Source: a virus. From it: a DNA stretch of 64,000 nt. Of the stretch, positions 51,268 through 59,332 are shown one piece after another (the first letter of the stretch is position 1; every line of letters starts with the position of its first letter). The DNA is taken from the IMG/VR virus record IMGVR_UViG_3300032240_002045, positions 33,994 to 97,993 of that record, one strand, 5' to 3'. Below the pieces are notes generated by a model, which saw nothing but the letters and a program-made list of their open reading frames with translations, made no database searches and was not told the DNA's origin. A program made the translations under genes and the position numbers.

Positions 51268-52776
51268 TTAACCGATGACTACGACTCGATATGCATTTGC
51301 TAAAGGAGCCGAAGCGAAGTTAATTGTAACAGTGTTTGTTGTAGCACGTAAATTATCTACCATTACTTCAGAACCATCGGCTACTGTGTAAACTTGGACA
51401 ACCACATCAAGTGTGCCAAGGCTGTGAGTAACTGTGTATGAGGTAGCTGAGGTAGAAAGCGTAGTTGAGTACTTGCGAGCTACTACTGTGGCATCAACAG
51501 AGATTGTGTTAGCTCCAACAACGATACCGTTACCCGCACCGATTGCAAAACCACTACCGTCTGTAGCCGCACCTGAATTAGTAGCAAGCTTGATGGAAGC
51601 GCCACCTGAAGCTGTTTGCAAACCACCTGTTGAAAGTGGGGCAAAGGTAAAGTTAGAACCTGTAAGAAGAACACCATTAGATGCTGTGTAGGTTCCAGCT
51701 CCAGAGAACTGTGTAAATGTAAGGGCGGTAGTTCCTAAGGTAATTGGGTCGTTTGTAGTAAGAACATAACCAGTATCCGCGTTGGCTGTACCTTCGGCAA
51801 TAAATACAAACATTCCCGCGGTAACTTCAGCACTAACATCGGCATCAATTGCGCGGGTAGGTGTACCTGTTGCGTTTACTGTATAGATACCATTTTCAGC
51901 GCCAGAAGCCTGGTTCTTAATAAGGATACGGTCGCCAGTTGCAAGGGTAACTCCGTCAATAACAGAGCCGTTAGCAAATGATGTTGCAAGTGTTCCCGCT
52001 ACAGCGGTGGCTGCGCGTACAGATTGCTTTACATCAAGGCCTTGTGCCGTTGAGTCTACGTAGGCCTTAGTTGCGGCATCTTGTGCAGATGTTGGGTCAG
52101 CAAGACCTGTGATCTTCTGTGCGTTAAACGCAACAGCAGAAGTTGGTACGCCAAAAGCACTAAGTGCAAAACCGCTAGGTGCAAAACCGTGAACGTGGTC
52201 ATCCTTGGCGGGAGCTGTTCCTGTTCCATTTGCTGCGGTTGTTGTAGAGATATTTGTTGCAGCATTTGATGAAAGAGCGGGGGTACCGTGGGTGTGATCA
52301 GAACGAGCTACTGTAGTGGCAGAGCCATCAGCTTTTGTAAGACCGTAGGTTGTTGTTCCTGTTGATGTTGCAAACCCGGGACCAGCGTGTGTGTGATCTG
52401 CTCGAGCGTAGTTAGTTGAAGACCCGTCTGCGGATGCTCCAGAGATAGTTAATGCTGTGCTTGCGGAAGAGCCAAATGCATTTACTTGCTGCCAGACAGA
52501 GCCATTTGAATAGTACTGAAGATAGTTATCTGTGGCGTAGTAGAAAGTGCCGGAGTTTGCAGTTGCTGCTGCTGGGCGTGCCGATAGCAGGCCTGTAGAC
52601 ATGCCGTCAGATTGACGCCAAGCTGTACCATTCCATGTTAAGAGCTCATTTACAGTTGTGTCAAAGTAAATCTGACCCAATACTGGAGAAGACGGAGCAC
52701 TAGCAAGGTTTTGAATAACCGCGTTTTGCAGTTCGTTCTTGACTAGGTCAATCGACGTTAAAAATTTACGTGCCAT
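51268..52776 (-). CDS. Long tail-fibre protein with H-x-H repeats
   Basis: The product is 502 residues. Collar repeats (GQIYFDTTVNELLTWNGTAW, SGTFYYATDNYLQYY) lead into three DHTH/DDHVHG-type motifs (YARADHTHAG, VARSDHTHG, AKDDHVHG), the His-containing fibre repeats. KITGLADPTSAQDAATKAYV marks a fibre shaft segment. The C-terminal part is a beta domain (TVTHSLGTLDVVVQVYTVAD) common at fibre ends. GAGGAGAAG precedes the ATG. Confidence 0.82.
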   Translation of the reverse strand: MARKFLTSIDLVKNELQNAVIQNLASAPSSPVLGQIYFDTTVNELLTWNGTAWRQSDGMSTGLLSARPAAATANSGTFYYATDNYLQYYSNGSVWQQVNAFGSSASTALTISGASADGSSTNYARADHTHAGPGFATSTGTTTYGLTKADGSATTVARSDHTHGTPALSSNAATNISTTTAANGTGTAPAKDDHVHGFAPSGFALSAFGVPTSAVAFNAQKITGLADPTSAQDAATKAYVDSTAQGLDVKQSVRAATAVAGTLATSFANGSVIDGVTLATGDRILIKNQASGAENGIYTVNATGTPTRAIDADVSAEVTAGMFVFIAEGTANADTGYVLTTNDPITLGTTALTFTQFSGAGTYTASNGVLLTGSNFTFAPLSTGGLQTASGGASIKLATNSGAATDGSGFAIGAGNGIVVGANTISVDATVVARKYSTTLSTSATSYTVTHSLGTLDVVVQVYTVADGSEVMVDNLRATTNTVTINFASAPLANAYRVVVIG

Positions 52777-52787
52777 TTATCTTCTCC

Positions 52788-53087
52788 TCATGAAAGATAC
52801 GCATTTCCGCTGAATGCACCGGTAAAAGTTATCGTTAGAACGTTTACGCTCGTATAGGTTATTTCACCCTCTACGGTCGATCCGCCCGAGTCCTGAACAG
52901 TCACGTTTGGTAACCAGCCTAGATTATGAGTTATAACCCATGATGAAGCGGGAACACCTTGTACATGATGATACGCGACCGGGGCGTTGTTTACGCGCCC
53001 AACTGAAATTTCGTTTACATTTACAATAGGACCCGAAGAAGGGGTTACCTGAACAACAACTTGCCCGTTTACTGGTATGACTGCCAT
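52788..53087 (-). CDS. Small beta virion protein
   Basis: The product is 99 residues. WVITHNLGWLPNVTVQDSGG followed by EITYTSVNVLTITFTGAFSG is the same beta fold as the end of the 51268-52776 fibre (THSLG...DVVVQV...). It is therefore likely a stand-alone fibre tip unit. It starts only 2 bases after the stop of the upstream 53089-54147 gene. Confidence 0.68.
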   Translation of the reverse strand: MAVIPVNGQVVVQVTPSSGPIVNVNEISVGRVNNAPVAYHHVQGVPASSWVITHNLGWLPNVTVQDSGGSTVEGEITYTSVNVLTITFTGAFSGNAYLS

Positions 53088-53088
53088 G

Positions 53089-54147
53089 TTAGTCCAATGT
53101 TACCTGTTGAGTGACAAATACTTGCCCTCTAACATAGGTTTGCTCGAAGGTAGGGTCTACAGCACTTGTTGCTTGCAGATCCCAAAAAGCGCGTGCTGGT
53201 AGATACGCCGTGGCTGAAGGGTCAAGGGTAAGACGGATACGGCCATTAACTGCGTCAAATTTAGCAATAGAAAAGGTTGCATAAAGTGCCGGAGCATTTG
53301 GGTATGTTCGTATCTGTGCTTTAAAAGTAATGTCAGTGACATCAAATGGAAAATCAAATTCGCCTGACCAAGAGTCCCCTTGATACAAAGCTATGTCGTA
53401 CACACCCGCGTAGCTTGGCGCCGGTTTGCGACCCTTGAGATCATTTTGAATATAGACACGCTCTGGCTTGCGGGAGTCATCCATTTCTTGAGCTAGGTAA
53501 ATAGGCACAAGCTTGTTAGTAAGGCGGCTAACGCGGCGCAGGGTACCCATTTCAATACGCCATAGTCCGATGTTAAGCGCAGAAGATAACTGCTTGTACT
53601 GCTCCATGCGCTGTTGAATAATTTGTGAAAGTTGTCGGTAGCGCTCAGAACGCGGAATTGACACGCCATCTGGTGCTTGAATATCAATGTCAAATGCGGC
53701 GTCTGTAGCAAGAGCCCATAGAGCCTCAATAGTTGCCAAAATAGCCAGTGGGTACTCTTCAACGGCTGGCAACATATACAAGTTCATCTGCGTACCAAAG
53801 CCATCTGTACGCTCGTTTGTATGCTGTTCTACGGCTGTATTAATGAACTTAGTAAGGTCCGCGTCTGTAAAGTAGCGGTAAGAGGTTCCAACAATTTTAA
53901 TAATTTGACCACTAGGTGGGGCTGTTACAAAATGGAATACGCCTAAGTCTTTTTCAACCGTGTAATACGTAGGCTGTAGTTGAGCCACATTGTTTACTGT
54001 TACAACAAGTGTGGTGTCCTCAAGTGGCTTAATTTTTGTATCAAAGTCTTTAGTTACGCCATCGCCAGTAAATGTGGAGGTGAACTGTTTAGGCATATCA
54101 CCTAGCTCTAGGCGAACCCTAGAAACAAGATCTGACAAAACCGCCAC
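53089..54147 (-). CDS. Neck/head-tail joining protein candidate
   Basis: The product is 352 residues from a GTG with AGGAGC. A helical N-terminal half (LVSRVRLELGDMPKQFTSTF, FINTAVEQHTNERTDGF, ATIEALWALATDAAFDID) resembles head-completion proteins. The C-terminal 120 residues (YDIALYQGDSWSGEFDFPFD, VTDITFKAQIRTYPNAPALY) are a beta domain typical of phage structural proteins. Between capsid and fibre genes, a neck or connector role is likely. Confidence 0.65.
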   Translation of the reverse strand: MAVLSDLVSRVRLELGDMPKQFTSTFTGDGVTKDFDTKIKPLEDTTLVVTVNNVAQLQPTYYTVEKDLGVFHFVTAPPSGQIIKIVGTSYRYFTDADLTKFINTAVEQHTNERTDGFGTQMNLYMLPAVEEYPLAILATIEALWALATDAAFDIDIQAPDGVSIPRSERYRQLSQIIQQRMEQYKQLSSALNIGLWRIEMGTLRRVSRLTNKLVPIYLAQEMDDSRKPERVYIQNDLKGRKPAPSYAGVYDIALYQGDSWSGEFDFPFDVTDITFKAQIRTYPNAPALYATFSIAKFDAVNGRIRLTLDPSATAYLPARAFWDLQATSAVDPTFEQTYVRGQVFVTQQVTLD

Positions 54148-54213
54148 TTATAGCTCCTAACGTACGACTAAATGGTCGCAGTTTTCTAGTTAAAAATCTC
54201 TACAAACGAAGAA

Positions 54214-54234
54214 GCGGACCCAACAAGGATCCGC
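54214..54234 (-). terminator. Intercistronic hairpin without U-tract
   Basis: On the minus strand GCGGATCC pairs with GGGTCCGC (8 bp, one G-T) around a 5-base loop, between the 54254-54616 gene and the neck gene. No clear T-run follows, so it may attenuate, or protect the capsid mRNA 3' end. Confidence 0.55.
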
Positions 54235-54253
54235 CGCTCCGATTCGTTACTGG

Positions 54254-54616
54254 TTATAGAACGCCAGCTAGATAGCCCTTTTCCTTAAGGTGCTGAGCTA
54301 CTGCCTTAGAAACAATGTACTTCTGTCCTGCTTTAAATGTGTAATTGTTTCCCGCGCCAAGTGTCATGTTTTCAATGTCTTCAATTACTCGAATCTCAGA
54401 AGTTTCGTTAGCAGAACCTACTGTGATAGCTTCATCTACGATTACTGTTTGACGATCTGGAATAGTTGCGTCGATTGCTTCATTAAGCTTTGCTTGAGAA
54501 GTGGCTGTTGCCATTGACATTTGTCCTGCACGTTCGTTTAGCGCATCCATGTTTTCAGCAATCTGCGCTTCACGTGAGCGACCAGTTACGTCGGTCGGCT
54601 TTACTTTACTTGCCAT
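54254..54616 (-). CDS. Capsid-associated structural protein candidate
   Basis: The product is 120 residues. The N-terminal half is helical (REAQIAENMDALNERAGQMS); the C-terminal half (EIRVIEDIENMTLGAGNNYT, FKAGQKYIVSKAVAQHLKEK) is beta-rich and ends GYLAGVL. The second half resembles a small domain I associate with genes beside major capsid genes. It is flanked by hairpins on both sides. A decoration or head-completion role is inferred. Confidence 0.68.
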   Translation of the reverse strand: MASKVKPTDVTGRSREAQIAENMDALNERAGQMSMATATSQAKLNEAIDATIPDRQTVIVDEAITVGSANETSEIRVIEDIENMTLGAGNNYTFKAGQKYIVSKAVAQHLKEKGYLAGVL

Positions 54617-54652
54617 TTAGATCCTCCGGTTTAGTGTCTGATGTTTGTGTTG

Positions 54653-54676
54653 GGCGGGGGCTTTGACACCCCCGCC
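54653..54676 (-). terminator. GC-rich hairpin after the major capsid gene
   Basis: On the minus strand GGCGGGGG pairs with CCCCCGCC (8 bp) around an 8-base loop, just after the capsid stop. No T-run follows (AACACAAACATC), so it is more likely an attenuator or mRNA stabiliser than a full terminator. Confidence 0.65.
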
Positions 54677-54691
54677 GCAACTATTAAGTTA

Positions 54692-55762
54692 TTAGTTTGT
54701 TTCTGCAATAACAACAGCCTGGTCAGTGATTAGACCAAGACCGAAGATTGAGTACCAAGCAAGAGCGTGCTCACGACCGAAGTCCAAGATACCGCCATCG
54801 CGTAGTTCAACAGGAAGTGAGATAGCGTGACCGAATGCGTTGTCTCCAATGAATAGAGCTGCATAACGATCTGATCCGCCGTTACCTGTCTTTGTTGCTG
54901 GTGTTGTGTAACCTCCACCAGGAGTTACTGTTGGGTTAGCAACAGCTGTATCAGCTGTGTATGAAGCACCGGCTCCACCAACAACCTTAAGAACCTGTGT
55001 TGTTTCGATGAATACGCAGTCGTACAAACGACCGATTTCACCTAGCATGAAGTTTCCTGGGGCTGCGTACTTAGTTACTTCGATGAACTCTGGGTTGTCA
55101 CGAAGCTTACGAGATTGGTGAGGGTGAACGAATGCAACATATGTCTCACCCAAGCGAGGGATGTTCTTTGTTGATAGTGTCTCAACTGCATCCTTAACTG
55201 TGTGAGTTGTCATGTTGTATGCGCCTGTCATAGCAGCACGGTTTGCAGCTGTTGTTCCATCTGCGTACCAGTTGTTTACAGCTGAAAGAGCTGAGCGGTC
55301 TTCACCGTAAATTGTTGATGTTGCTGCGTAGAGTGTGTCGCGTGAAAGCTGATCTAGGTAGACCGCCATGTTACGACCAAGAAGACGTGAAGCTGATGCC
55401 ATTACGTCATCGAATGAAGCGTTGAGCAATAGCTCTGAAACAGCAAGAGCATAACCATGCTCTGATACTGTGATTGAGAACTGCTGTGCTGTTAGTGCGT
55501 TTGTCTGCATACGTACACCTTCAACTAGGCTATTTGCAAAGCCCAAGTTGTTGTAACGCATGAAGTTGATCTGAAGACCAGGTGCAACACCTAGTTCTGT
55601 CTTCTTTACCGCGAACTGCTCAAAGCGCAAGATTGGCATGGCCTGGAAAAGAATTTCCTTTGACCAAATAGTCTGGATCGCTTGAGTCAGCTGGGTATTT
55701 GTACCTGAGTACGCTGTAGGTGCGGCTGCGAGTGAGCCGGTTCCTGTAATACCTGATGCCAT
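54692..55762 (-). CDS. Major capsid protein (HK97-fold candidate)
   Basis: The product is 356 residues. TQAIQTIWSKEILFQAMPIL, FAVKKTELGVAPGLQINFMR, VSEHGYALAVSELLLNASFD and RLGETYVAFVHPHQSRKLRD match the N4 gp56-like capsid family, which has the HK97 fold. VELRDGGILDFGREHALAW ends the fold. It is next to the scaffold gene and followed by a GC-rich hairpin. AAGGAGTC precedes the ATG; codon use appears strongly biased, as expected of an abundant protein. Confidence 0.9.
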   Translation of the reverse strand: MASGITGTGSLAAAPTAYSGTNTQLTQAIQTIWSKEILFQAMPILRFEQFAVKKTELGVAPGLQINFMRYNNLGFANSLVEGVRMQTNALTAQQFSITVSEHGYALAVSELLLNASFDDVMASASRLLGRNMAVYLDQLSRDTLYAATSTIYGEDRSALSAVNNWYADGTTAANRAAMTGAYNMTTHTVKDAVETLSTKNIPRLGETYVAFVHPHQSRKLRDNPEFIEVTKYAAPGNFMLGEIGRLYDCVFIETTQVLKVVGGAGASYTADTAVANPTVTPGGGYTTPATKTGNGGSDRYAALFIGDNAFGHAISLPVELRDGGILDFGREHALAWYSIFGLGLITDQAVVIAETN

Positions 55763-55798
55763 TTAAATTGACTCCTTGTTGGTTTGGTTGGGTTGTTA

Positions 55799-56578
55799 CT
55801 ATCCGAACATGCCTGAGGCTTTGCCTCGGGCTTGTGGACTCAACAGACGATCTCTATATTTGGCGTATTCGTTCTGGGACATTGCCGCAATTTCTTGTGG
55901 CGTAAAGTTACGTTGTTCCGAATTAGTTTCCAATGGTCCGGCTGGTGGCAAGGTCGCCCTTGTTCCAGTCATTTCTTTTCTTGCATTCTGCATTGCAGAT
56001 TGCGCTGATTCCAAAATCTTTGCTGAGCGCTCTTTCAAACTTTTCACACTTGCTAAAATCTCTTCGCGGGTGTTACCTGCAATAAGATCAACTAGTTCGG
56101 GAATGATTGCTTCGCGTTCAGTTTCGAGCACTTGCTGGCGATAAGCCTGTAAGTCTGCATATGTCTTTTCGCGCTCCAGAAGAGCGAAGGCTCGTTCACG
56201 TTCAGAACGCTCACGCTCCAACTGCTCCTGCAATTCTCTTGTCTTAAGCTCTGCGTAAGATTTTGCGTCTAGTTCAGACTCTTCCGCTTCCTTAATACGA
56301 AGTGCTTCAGCTTGCGCTTCTGCATTTCTACGAACTGCTTCTTCTTCTTTTTCTTTACGTAGTGAGTTAAGCTCTTCCTTCAATGAATCAATTTCAGGGT
56401 AGAGCTTTGACTTCTCCTGAGAACGGACTTTAGCTAGGTCATCTTCAGTATAAAACTTCTGATTACTAACTGGTTCCGTAGTAGTAACAGTAGGCGCGTC
56501 AACGCCCGACACATTTACGACTGGAGCCGTACCGGCTTCGCCTTCAAAGGCTGATGCCATATTTTCTGCAGTTTCCAT
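55799..56578 (-). CDS. Capsid scaffolding protein
   Basis: The product is 259 residues. It is almost entirely charged helix: a coiled coil spans about 58-165 (LKEELNSLRKEKEEEAVRR..., LQEQLERERSERERAFALLE), with disordered ends and a C-terminal FTPQEIAAMSQNEYAKYRDR. Between portal and capsid genes this is the canonical scaffold position. It nucleates the procapsid and is then removed. AGGATATA precedes the ATG. Confidence 0.86.
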   Translation of the reverse strand: METAENMASAFEGEAGTAPVVNVSGVDAPTVTTTEPVSNQKFYTEDDLAKVRSQEKSKLYPEIDSLKEELNSLRKEKEEEAVRRNAEAQAEALRIKEAEESELDAKSYAELKTRELQEQLERERSERERAFALLEREKTYADLQAYRQQVLETEREAIIPELVDLIAGNTREEILASVKSLKERSAKILESAQSAMQNARKEMTGTRATLPPAGPLETNSEQRNFTPQEIAAMSQNEYAKYRDRLLSPQARGKASGMFG

Positions 56579-56693
56579 TGCTTATATCCTTAGTCCTAGG
56601 GGTCGTTGTCCGAAGTGAGAGCACGTATGACCTAACAGTTGTTTCTATATTGAATTTTGCCTTACACCACTGAAAAACAAGTGCTAAACGCCT

Positions 56694-58406
56694 TTATTTT
56701 TCGTAGTCTTTCGAAACCCTTCGCTGAGGAAGTTTGGTTCCGTAAGCTTCAGTTACTAGGGAATTACGCAATACGTTTTCCCCTTGTTGGGCCATCATGT
56801 CGGCCCCATCTAGCAATGGTTTTTCCATTGCAGCCCCCATAGGGGTTTGTCCGTCAGGCATTCCGCCACCTTGAGCCATGCCTGATGCGCCTTCTGGCAT
56901 CATTGTGCCGGTTAGCTGCATAATCTCTTGTTCAATCTGTGTTTGAATAAGCTTTAATGCGCCATCCGCACGAGCATCATCAAGAAGCTCTTGACGAATT
57001 TCGTGTAGTTTTTCTGTTGGGAACTCTTCTCCAAGAGTGCGAAGTGCACCTTCTTTAGATTCAAGGCCAAGTGAAAGCATTGATTGAACTTCGTTCAAAG
57101 CAATTAATTTATCTAGCGGTAGTGGCTGTGGGAAGTGCGCATAAGAGCGATAAGTAATTGGGTCCTGTGGGTCTAAGCGGTCGTACTGCCCAGGCTTTAA
57201 TGGTGTATCTGTATCAGGGTTCCAGATGAATGTTTCTGGTTCTTTAACAGCAAGGCTACGAATAATAATCTCGTTAACGCGCTCTAGTCCGTGAGCGTAT
57301 TGAATAATCTTCTGGTGGTATCGGTTCATCAAAGGCTGGAATTGAATAGCAAGTGCCACACCTGATGTGTTTGAAATAGGCTGTGCTTGACCCAAAGCAG
57401 TCTCTGGAACACCAATCATTTCGTGCATAGTCTTCTTAAGCATTGCTAAGAATTCCATTGCACCCTTAAGGCCTTGAGCTCCGCCTTCTAGGTTTTCGAC
57501 CTTTGCATCTTTAGGAAGCCCGCCCCATACTTTATTAGCGCCCTTTTCAAGCTGCGAAGCCTTAGCTCCAATAATTACCGTTACTGGCGCAGCGTGGTAA
57601 TTAACGATGTCAGCGATATCTGTAGCAGTTTCATTATAAGTACGATTAATATTAATAATGTCATTGCAATCGCTAAGACCCCAAGGGCTACCGCTAATGC
57701 GGACGTTAGCAATATGAATAATGGGAATAATGCCAAGCGGGTTAGGGCGAGAGTCAATGAGTTCGTCGTTGATGTATTCTTCAATGATGTCATCTGTAAG
57801 AATTTCTGTGTAAGTAAATACTTGGCGGGTACCTTCAAGGGATGTTCCCCAGAAACGATACTTGAGTTTAAAACGAATTAAACGTTCGCGGTCATGAGGG
57901 TGAAATTCTGGAAATGCAAAAGAAGAGTTTAAAGGCAGAACACGAACTCGACCCGGATGAGCCAAACCTGCTGGATCTGTGTAACCTTCTTCGTAAGCAA
58001 CTTTAATAAAACAGTCGCCTGATACGGAACCTTGTTGACCAATTTCCCACAATACTGTGGCTTTATTGTTATCTACTTCCCATACCCGCTCTAGCAAATC
58101 TGGAATGATTGCCTCTGTTGCTTTAGGGCTACGAAACTGTACGCCTTTACCAAAGGTAAAATTAATTACAAAGTCCGTAAATGCGCGATAGTAATTAAGA
58201 ACCATCTGCGCTTCGCCTGTTTGACGGCGGTAAGAATAGTGATGACCAAGGTACATTGCCCAGTTAAGGGAATAGCGATTTAAACGAGGACCGTGTACTT
58301 CAAACTCTTCATCCGCAAGCTCAACAAGTCCCAATGGAGATATGGAGATTGTTAGGTCAGAGGAGGCTGCGCGATAACTCGGAGGCGAGAAATCAATACC
58401 GCTCAC
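56694..58406 (-). CDS. Portal protein
   Basis: The product is 570 residues from the GTG best spaced from GGGGG (a TTG lies 3 bases earlier). GHHYSYRRQTGEAQMVLNYY, FTDFVINFTFGKGVQFRSPK and PLGIIPIIHIANVRISGSPW fit the portal fold; AMEFLAMLKKTMHEMIGVPE and TALGQAQPISNTSGVALAIQ mark the conserved stem/crown. It forms the 12-mer for DNA entry and binds the terminase. It is located between TerL and scaffold genes. Confidence 0.92.
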   Translation of the reverse strand: MSGIDFSPPSYRAASSDLTISISPLGLVELADEEFEVHGPRLNRYSLNWAMYLGHHYSYRRQTGEAQMVLNYYRAFTDFVINFTFGKGVQFRSPKATEAIIPDLLERVWEVDNNKATVLWEIGQQGSVSGDCFIKVAYEEGYTDPAGLAHPGRVRVLPLNSSFAFPEFHPHDRERLIRFKLKYRFWGTSLEGTRQVFTYTEILTDDIIEEYINDELIDSRPNPLGIIPIIHIANVRISGSPWGLSDCNDIININRTYNETATDIADIVNYHAAPVTVIIGAKASQLEKGANKVWGGLPKDAKVENLEGGAQGLKGAMEFLAMLKKTMHEMIGVPETALGQAQPISNTSGVALAIQFQPLMNRYHQKIIQYAHGLERVNEIIIRSLAVKEPETFIWNPDTDTPLKPGQYDRLDPQDPITYRSYAHFPQPLPLDKLIALNEVQSMLSLGLESKEGALRTLGEEFPTEKLHEIRQELLDDARADGALKLIQTQIEQEIMQLTGTMMPEGASGMAQGGGMPDGQTPMGAAMEKPLLDGADMMAQQGENVLRNSLVTEAYGTKLPQRRVSKDYEK

Positions 58407-58469
58407 CAAATCCCCCTTCTGTAATTAACATGCGTAGTTTAGCACGAATGTCGACAAACCGATAAGACG

Positions 58470-58781
58470 TTACTTACGGAAGCCTTCGCCAGCTACCATC
58501 CCACGACCTACGGGTTTAGTAACCTTTTTCTTTTGCATAGCTTCTTTTTTATCTTGTTCTTCTTTTACATAATCTCTAAAACGTGGGTCAATTTCTTTTT
58601 TAGACTGCACATATTTGCCGCCCATTTGATTGTACTTAGTATGAACCCAGTGCGCTGCGGCCGGTGAAGGGTATTTAGCAAATCGTGATTTAGCTTGAAC
58701 AACAATACTGTTATACATTTTTGGATTTGCAGGTAACTGCGTTGGACCTTCTTTTACTTCTTGACCTCTAATTAGAGCCAT
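58470..58781 (-). CDS. Small basic phage protein
   Basis: The product is 103 residues. NPKMYNSIVVQAKSRFAKYP then PAAAHWVHTKYNQMGGKYVQ is a conserved-looking block seen in other phage small proteins; the C-terminus is Lys rich (KKEAMQKKKVTKPVG). AAAGGAATT precedes the ATG. DNA binding is possible but unproven. Confidence 0.7.
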   Translation of the reverse strand: MALIRGQEVKEGPTQLPANPKMYNSIVVQAKSRFAKYPSPAAAHWVHTKYNQMGGKYVQSKKEIDPRFRDYVKEEQDKKEAMQKKKVTKPVGRGMVAGEGFRK

Positions 58782-58805
58782 TTAAATTCCTTTGGTAAAG
58801 AGGGC

Positions 58806-58845
58806 CCAACCCCCGCGACGTATTCGCCGTACAAACGGGGGTTGG
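58806..58845 (-). terminator. Long GC-rich hairpin between terminase-side and portal-side genes
   Basis: On the minus strand CCAACCCCCG pairs with CGGGGGTTGG (10 bp, perfect) around a 20-base loop, after the 58854-59252 gene. No T-run follows. It may slow transcription or stabilise the upstream mRNA. Confidence 0.65.
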
Positions 58846-58853
58846 AAACCTAA

Positions 58854-59252
58854 TTAGTCGTTTACTACTGCTGGGTTTGCAGCTTTTTGATTAGCGCCAT
58901 TACGGAAAACGCGCTCAATCTGGTTATCGCCATAATCGGCAAATCCGCCTGCAGCAAAATCTGAAAGACTTGCTGGAGCTTCTACCCATGCTGCTGAACC
59001 AACATGTGCGCGTTCGCGCATTGTCTCTTCTGCAGTCTTTGTGTGAACAGCCTTGTTACGGTTTGGACGACCTGCAGCTGGCTCGTAACCCTGCATAGCT
59101 CCATTTGTAAATTCTGCTGGAACATCTGTATCTGTTGCGAGACCTTCTTCGAAACGAAGTGGGCCACGTTGTCCTGGAGTCGCAGCTGAGAACTTACGAT
59201 CGTAAGTATTGCCTGGACGCTCCGCGAACTTTGGATCTGGTGCAATTGCCAT
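58854..59252 (-). CDS. Hypothetical structural protein
   Basis: The product is 132 residues. It is polar and Ala/Gly-rich, with FSAATPGQRGPLRFEEGLAT, TNGAMQGYEPAAGRPNRNKA and ADYGDNQIERVFRNGANQKA. No enzymatic motif or membrane segment is visible. It sits between TerL and the portal gene, so a head-related or terminase-accessory role is possible. AGGAGTAAAT precedes the ATG. Confidence 0.68.
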   Translation of the reverse strand: MAIAPDPKFAERPGNTYDRKFSAATPGQRGPLRFEEGLATDTDVPAEFTNGAMQGYEPAAGRPNRNKAVHTKTAEETMRERAHVGSAAWVEAPASLSDFAAGGFADYGDNQIERVFRNGANQKAANPAVVND

Positions 59253-59332
59253 TTATTTACTCCTAAATTGGTTTGAGGACCTCGTGTAAAAGTGTCCTAC
59301 TTTTGAGGTTCATTAACAGGCTAAAGTGATAA

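Noticed and set aside
51268-52776. DNA-level CRISPR-like repeats in fibre genes
   Set aside because: The repeats are imperfect coding repeats of fibre motifs without regular spacers.
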